Below are positions 60,167 to 64,000 of a stretch of 64,000 nucleotides of DNA, one piece after another. The notes below the pieces were generated by a model. That model did not search any database, was not told the DNA's origin, and saw only the letters and a program-made list of their open reading frames with translations. Numbering within the stretch: position 1 is the stretch's first letter; each line of letters begins with the position of its first letter. The position numbers were made by a program, and so were the translations under genes. This DNA is from Nocardioides nematodiphilus (GTDB lineage: Bacteria; Actinomycetota; Actinomycetes; Propionibacteriales; Nocardioidaceae), in contig NZ_JAIWOY010000010.1 in the NCBI RefSeq assembly GCF_020216525.1, positions 62,001 to 126,000 on the forward strand. The letters are read 5' to 3'.

Positions 60167-61023
60167 CAGCCGGCCAACCTCACTGTCGTCGTGGCGCCCC
60201 AGATCGCCATCGAGAGGAACAGGTCGATGACGGAGACGGCCACGATGCTCGTACGGACGGCCTTGCCGACCGCGACGCCGACGCCGGCGGGGCCGCCGGA
60301 GGCGTTGTAGCCGTGGTAGCAGTGGATGAGGATGACGACCACGGCGAAGATGAGGACCTTTCCGAAGGACCAGAGCACGTCACCCGGCGGCAGGAACTCG
60401 TTGAAGTAGTGGTCGTACGTGCCCGTCGACTGACCGAACGAGACCGTCACCGTCAGGCGGGTGGCGAAGTACGAGGACAGCAGGCCGAGCACGTAGAGCG
60501 GCACGATCGCGATGAGGCCGCCGATGATCCGGGTGGTCACCAGGAACGGCATGGACGGGATCGCCATCACCTCGAGGGCGTCGACCTCCTCCGAGATGCG
60601 CATCGCGCCGAGCTGGGCGGTGAAGCCGCAGCCGACGGTGGCGGCCAGCGCGATGCCGGCGACGAGCGGGGCGATCTCGCGGGTGTTGAAGTAGGCCGAG
60701 ACGAAGCCGGCGAAGGCCGAGGTGCCCAGCTGGTTGAGCGCGGCGTAGCCCTGGAGACCGACCTCGGTGCCGGTGAAGAAGGTCATCGCGGTGATGACGC
60801 CGACGGTGCCGCCGATGATGGCCAGCGAGCCGGAGCCGAGGGTGACCTCGGCCAGGACGCGCAGGATCTCCTTGCCGTAGCGCCGGATCGCCCGCGGCGC
60901 CCAGAGCAGGGCGCGCAGGTAGAAGGAGAGCTCCTCGCCGAGGTGGTCGAGGGTCTTGAGCGGGCGCTGGTAGATGGCCTTGGTGCGCGCGACGAAATTG
61001 CCGGAAGTGATGGACATCGACAT
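60166..61023 (-). CDS. yrbEB: MlaE/YrbE family permease YrbEB
   Basis: A 285-residue inner-membrane permease of the MlaE family with about five or six membrane segments. The MlaE signature is present (GYAALNQLGTSAFAGFVSAYFNTREIAPLVAGIALAATVGCGFTAQLGAMRISEEVDALEVMAIPSMPFLV), including the interfacial EEVDALEVM that contacts the ATPase. An ATG two codons downstream is equally possible. With YrbEA it forms the Mce transporter's membrane core. Confidence 0.94.
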   Translation of the reverse strand: MSMSITSGNFVARTKAIYQRPLKTLDHLGEELSFYLRALLWAPRAIRRYGKEILRVLAEVTLGSGSLAIIGGTVGVITAMTFFTGTEVGLQGYAALNQLGTSAFAGFVSAYFNTREIAPLVAGIALAATVGCGFTAQLGAMRISEEVDALEVMAIPSMPFLVTTRIIGGLIAIVPLYVLGLLSSYFATRLTVTVSFGQSTGTYDHYFNEFLPPGDVLWSFGKVLIFAVVVILIHCYHGYNASGGPAGVGVAVGKAVRTSIVAVSVIDLFLSMAIWGATTTVRLAG

Positions 61024-61808
61024 CAACCCGTCTTCGAAGGGACGATCTGGAAGTAGATCGCCGTCATCACGAAGTTGACGATGAACAGCAGCAGGAAGGT
61101 GATCACGACCGACTCGTTGACCGCGTCGCCGACCCCCTTCGGGCCGCCGCCGGCGTTCATCCCCTTGTAGGAGGCGACGATCGCCGCGATCAGGCCGAAG
61201 ATCAGCGCCTTGATCAGGCCCTGCCACACGTCCGACATCTGCGCCAGTGCCGTGAAGGAGGCGAGGTACGCACCCGGGGTGCCGTGCTGCAGGATGACGT
61301 TGAAGACGTAGCCGCCGATCACGCCGACGACGCTGACCAGGCCGTTGAGGAACACCGAGACGAGCATGCAGGCGAGCACGCGCGGGACGACCAGTCGCTG
61401 GATCGGGTCGATCCCGAGCACCATCATCGCGTCGAGCTCCTCGCGGATCTTGCGCGCGCCGAGGTCCGCCGCGATAGCGCTGCCGCCCGCGCCCGCGACG
61501 AGCAGTGCCGTCGCGATCGGGCCTGCTTCGCGTACGACGGCGAGGACCGACGCCGAGCCGGTGAAGGACTGCGCGCCGAACTGCGCGATCAGGCCCCCGA
61601 CCTGCAGCGCGATGACGGCGCCGAACGGGATGGCGACCAACGCCGTGGGGACGATGGTGACCGACGCGATGAACCAGGCCTGCTGGATGAACTCGCGCAA
61701 CTGGAAGGGCCGCCTGAACAGGCCTCGGCACACGTCGAGCGCGAAGGCGAACAGCTTGCCTGCGGTTCCGACCGGGGCGAGGACCTTGGTGGCGGTGAAT
61801 GACGCCAC
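61023..61808 (-). CDS. yrbEA: MlaE/YrbE family permease YrbEA
   Basis: A 261-residue MlaE-type permease (FGAQSFTGSASVLAVVREAGPIATALLVAGAGGSAIAADLGARKIREELDAMMVLGIDPIQRLVVPRVLA). Five to six hydrophobic segments are visible, with an amphipathic N-terminal helix. YrbEA and YrbEB usually occur as a pair in Mce operons. Its stop overlaps the yrbEB start; the mkl stop lies 6 bases upstream. Confidence 0.94.
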   Translation of the reverse strand: MASFTATKVLAPVGTAGKLFAFALDVCRGLFRRPFQLREFIQQAWFIASVTIVPTALVAIPFGAVIALQVGGLIAQFGAQSFTGSASVLAVVREAGPIATALLVAGAGGSAIAADLGARKIREELDAMMVLGIDPIQRLVVPRVLACMLVSVFLNGLVSVVGVIGGYVFNVILQHGTPGAYLASFTALAQMSDVWQGLIKALIFGLIAAIVASYKGMNAGGGPKGVGDAVNESVVITFLLLFIVNFVMTAIYFQIVPSKTG

Positions 61809-61814
61809 GGTGAC

Positions 61815-62780
61815 TCAGGCCCCGCTCGCGCCCGAGGTGGAGAGCACCGAGTCTGCGCGGAAGGAGTTCGGCGGCGGCGTGACGCCGTTCTGCCGACACC
61901 ACTCACCCGGAGGCCGCTGGCTCTTGCGCGGGACGCCGTTGGACGGCTCGAGCTGCAGCGGGATCGGCGGCAGCGGCGGGAGCGCCATGTCCTTCTCAGC
62001 GGCCAGCTGGTCGGCGTCCTTCTCCTCCGACATCCCGATCGGCCCGACGGTCTGGGCGTTGAGGAACTGGCGCACGACCGGCTCGTCGGACGACAGCAGC
62101 ATCTCGCGCGGACCGTACATGGCCAGGTGCTTGTGGTACAGCAGGCCGATCTGGTCCGGCACCACCCGGACGCTGTGGATGTCGTGGGTGACGATGAGGA
62201 ACGTGGCGTCGATCTGCGCGTTGAGGTCGACGAAGAGCTGGTTGATGAACGAGGTGCGGACCGGGTCGAGACCGGAGTCGGGCTCGTCGATCAGCAGGAT
62301 CTCCGGGTCGAGGACCAGGGCGCGGGCCAGGCCGGCGCGCTTGCGCATACCGCCGGAGATCTCCCCCGGGAGCTTCATCTCGGCGCCGATGAGACCGACG
62401 AGGTCCATCTTCTCCATCACGATCCGGCGGATCTCCGACTCGGACTTCTTGGTGTGCTCGCGCAGCGGGAACGCGACGTTGTCGTAGAGGTTCATCGAGC
62501 CGAACATCGCGCCGTCCTGGAACAGGACGCCGAAGAGCTTGCGGATCTCGTAGAGGTCCTTCTCCGAGCAGGAGCAGATGTCGACGCCCTCGATGACGAC
62601 CGAGCCCTTCTCCGGCTTGATCAGCCCGATCAGCGACTTCAACAGCACCGACTTGCCGGTGCCGGAGGGCCCGAGCATCACGGAGATCTCGCCCGCCGGC
62701 AGGGTCAGCGTGACGTCGTTCCAGATCAATTGCTTGCCGAAGCTCTTCGTCAAGCCCTTGATGGCTACGTCCACGCCCAT
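61815..62780 (-). CDS. mkl: Mce transporter ATPase (Mkl/MceG)
   Basis: A 321-residue ABC ATPase. Walker A GPSGTGKS, signature ISGGMRKRAGLARAL, Walker B ILLIDEPDSGLD and the H-loop THD are all present; the MlaF-like group is clear. A C-terminal extension of about 70 residues (Pro-rich, LPPLPPIPLQ) is typical of MceG and can contact other Mce parts. ATG at 62780 is chosen because GAGGAG precedes it by 5 bases; a GTG two codons earlier overlaps that site. It is the first gene of the Mce operon. Confidence 0.94.
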   Translation of the reverse strand: MGVDVAIKGLTKSFGKQLIWNDVTLTLPAGEISVMLGPSGTGKSVLLKSLIGLIKPEKGSVVIEGVDICSCSEKDLYEIRKLFGVLFQDGAMFGSMNLYDNVAFPLREHTKKSESEIRRIVMEKMDLVGLIGAEMKLPGEISGGMRKRAGLARALVLDPEILLIDEPDSGLDPVRTSFINQLFVDLNAQIDATFLIVTHDIHSVRVVPDQIGLLYHKHLAMYGPREMLLSSDEPVVRQFLNAQTVGPIGMSEEKDADQLAAEKDMALPPLPPIPLQLEPSNGVPRKSQRPPGEWCRQNGVTPPPNSFRADSVLSTSGASGA

Positions 62781-62803
62781 GTGCACTCCTCGGGGTTACG
62801 GGC

Positions 62804-62834
62804 CGCCGTCCGCCTGGCAGGCGGTGCGACGGCG
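62804..62834 (-). promoter_or_regulatory. Hairpin in the Mce operon leader
   Basis: CGCCGTC-CGCC (62804-62814) pairs with GGCG (62820-62823) and GACGGCG (62828-62834), with a 4-base bulge. It lies 24 bases before the mkl start, so it is likely in the 5' untranslated region. Its role is unknown. Confidence 0.4.
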
Positions 62835-62835
62835 C

Positions 62836-62860
62836 GTTTGTTCACTGTTGAGTAACAACG
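62836..62860 (-). promoter_or_regulatory. Operator-like imperfect palindrome upstream of the Mce operon
   Basis: On the plus strand GTTTGTTCAC and GTAACAACG flank the core TGTTGA, giving an imperfect inverted repeat; TGTT-GAGT-AACA inside is perfect. It is the most A/T-rich patch upstream of mkl, about 60 bases from the start, a position suited to a TetR/GntR-type repressor. The regulator is not in the window. Confidence 0.35.
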
Positions 62861-62939
62861 TGATGCTGTGGCCGAAGTTACGCCCCGGTGCGACGCCCGT
62901 CACCCATTTGGGGGTGAATGTCGCTCACAAATGCGCCGA

Positions 62940-62968
62940 GGGGCGGCCACCCGGAAGGTGACCGCCCC
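62940..62968 (-). terminator. rplJL operon terminator
   Basis: GGGGCGGCCACC (62940-62951) pairs with GGTGACCGCCCC (62957-62968) with one mismatch. It lies about 60 bases beyond the rplL stop and upstream of the Mce control region, so it separates ribosomal and Mce transcription. Confidence 0.65.
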
Positions 62969-63027
62969 ACGGACGGATGATCGCGTGGCCTGAGCCTCGG
63001 GATCGGGTGCGGCTCGCGCCGCGAGAA

Positions 63028-63417
63028 TCACTTGAGGGTGACGGTGGCGCCAGCGGCCTCGAGGGTCTCCTTGGCCTTCTGGGCGGTCTCCTTGTTGACC
63101 TTCTCCAGAACCGGGGTCGGGGCACCCTCGACGAGGTCCTTGGCCTCCTTCAGACCGAGGGAGGTCAGGGCGCGCACCTCCTTGATGACGTTGATCTTCT
63201 TGTCGCCGCCAGCCTCGAGGATGACGTCGAACTCGTCCTGCTCGGCGGCAGCGTCGCCACCAGCAGCGCCACCGGCGGCCGGGGCAGCAGCAACGGCGAC
63301 GGGGGCAGCGGCGGTGACGCCGAAGACGTCCTCGAACTCCTTGACGAACTCGGAGAGCTCGATGAGCGTGAGCTCCTTGAAGGCGTCGATGAGCTCGGTG
63401 GTGGAAAGCTTCGCCAT
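63028..63417 (-). CDS. rplL: 50S ribosomal protein L7/L12
   Basis: A 129-residue stalk protein. The N-terminal dimerisation domain ([34 protein letters not shown]), the Ala/Pro/Gly hinge (about 39-60) and the C-terminal domain that recruits translation factors ([39 protein letters not shown]) are all present. ATG at 63417 gives the conserved start; AAGGAACTGCC lies upstream. It follows rplJ by 91 bases, a gap with a small hairpin. Confidence 0.97.
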   Translation of the reverse strand: MAKLSTTELIDAFKELTLIELSEFVKEFEDVFGVTAAAPVAVAAAPAAGGAAGGDAAAEQDEFDVILEAGGDKKINVIKEVRALTSLGLKEAKDLVEGAPTPVLEKVNKETAQKAKETLEAAGATVTLK

Positions 63418-63440
63418 GATGGCAGTTCCTTTCAAAGTGA

Positions 63441-63463
63441 TGACCGGACGTGTCGACCGGTCA
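63441..63463 (-). other. Small hairpin between rplJ and rplL
   Basis: TGACCGG (63441-63447) pairs perfectly with CCGGTCA (63457-63463) around 9 bases. It lies about 25 bases before the rplL start in the rplJ-rplL gap. Such hairpins can act as processing or attenuation sites allowing the fourfold excess of L7/L12; here that is inference. Confidence 0.35.
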
Positions 63464-63508
63464 CCGGGTTACAGGTGGTGTGGTTGTCGATGACCTACCG
63501 CAGCGCGG

Positions 63509-64000
63509 TCAGGCCTCGACGGTCTCCTCGGCGGCGACGGCCGGAGCCGCACCACCTGCGAGGATCGACGGGTCGCTGGCGGCCTTCTCCTGAAGGGCGG
63601 CAGCAAGCTGCGCGGCCTTCGAGGGGAGGGCGTTGACAACGAACAGCGCCGAAGACAGCGCCGCGTTGATCCCGCCGGCAACCTTGGCAAGAAGCACCTC
63701 GCGCGACTCGAGGTCGGCCAGCTTGGCAACCTCGGCAGCGCTCAGCGTCTTGCCCTCGTAAACCCCGCCCTTGATGACAAGGTTGGGGTTCGCCTTGGCA
63801 AAGTCACGCAGACCCTTGGCGGTCTCGACGACGTCGCCCTTGATGAAGGCGATGGCGGTCGGACCCGCGAGCAGGTCGTCGAAGCCCTCGATGCCAACGT
63901 TCTTGGCAGCGATCTTGGCCAGCGTGTTCTTGACCACGGCGTAGTTGGCGTTCTCGCCGAGGGAGCGTCGAAGGTTCTTCAGCTCCGCAACGGTGAGACC
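63509..64000 (-). CDS. rplJ: 50S ribosomal protein L10 (5' end beyond the window)
   Basis: The visible 163 residues (minus strand, open to the window edge) match L10: [54 protein letters not shown], followed by the helical spine that binds L7/L12 dimers (about the last 40 residues, ending in a Glu/Ala tail). An internal GTG (63937) is a Val codon within the domain, so it is not the start. The true start and the autoregulatory leader lie outside. Confidence 0.95.
   Translation of the reverse strand, partial: GLTVAELKNLRRSLGENANYAVVKNTLAKIAAKNVGIEGFDDLLAGPTAIAFIKGDVVETAKGLRDFAKANPNLVIKGGVYEGKTLSAAEVAKLADLESREVLLAKVAGGINAALSSALFVVNALPSKAAQLAAALQEKAASDPSILAGGAAPAVAAEETVEA

Overview
The window is G+C-rich throughout, with frequent GTG/TTG starts, tightly overlapped genes, an IdeR-type metal regulator, a MenJ-type menaquinone reductase, a complete Mce lipid-import operon and a mycobacterial-style rpoB starting with TTG. 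This points to a motile high-G+C actinobacterium. A Nocardioides-like member of the Propionibacteriales fits best, but that placement is inference. No insertion sequence, prophage, CRISPR array, tRNA or rRNA gene was recognised, and no stretch longer than 300 bases lacks a gene.

Layout. 1-2191: 3' end of a succinate-semialdehyde dehydrogenase gene, then aspartate ammonia-lyase. 2195-17490: a one-directional flagellar cluster: fliJ, a two-domain murein hydrolase, fliK, flgD, flgE, flbD, motA, motB, fliL, fliM, fliN, fliO, fliP, fliQ, fliR, flhB, flhA and an unrecognised acidic membrane protein. Three near-identical FliA/WhiG-type promoters (CTCAG, 15 nt, GCCGA) and one variant divide it into transcription units. 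17531-22329: orphan NarL-type sensor kinase, DUF2277 protein, hypothetical protein, IdeR, and an MFS exporter with its MarR regulator. 22409-26040: heterodimeric ABC exporter. 26114-33432: pdxH, citrate synthase, GNAT acetyltransferase, zinc-ribbon membrane protein, serC, a 52-residue protein and a large ATP-binding LuxR regulator.

33440-43663 is read leftward. A compact polycistron runs from a hydroxyacid-oxoacid transhydrogenase through a D-2-hydroxyglutarate dehydrogenase-like flavoprotein, a 29-residue membrane peptide, a methyltransferase and a secreted propeller-like protein to topoisomerase IB. Upstream of it lie a tandem Nudix protein, MenJ and a DUF4232 protein.

43794-64000 is also leftward: rplJ (cut by the window edge), rplL, then the Mce operon (mkl-yrbEA-yrbEB-mceA to mceF, an Mce-associated protein, and an Mce-associated protein fused to a degenerate J-domain), then rpoB and rpoC. 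The Mce system is inserted between ribosomal stalk and RNA polymerase genes.

Functional links: the flagellar genes encode export gate, rod/hook, switch and stator parts, while the MS-ring, FliG/H/I, rod and flagellin genes must lie elsewhere. The transhydrogenase/dehydrogenase pair plausibly forms a 4-hydroxybutyrate oxidation shuttle that feeds succinate semialdehyde to the enzyme at the left edge. The most unusual items are the J-domain/Mce fusion, the flagellar promoter set with an alternative-hairpin flhA leader, the murein hydrolase fusion in the flagellar operon, the apparent shift of the CheY-docking peptide from FliM to FliN, the coupled 29-residue peptide, and several strong non-coding repeats.
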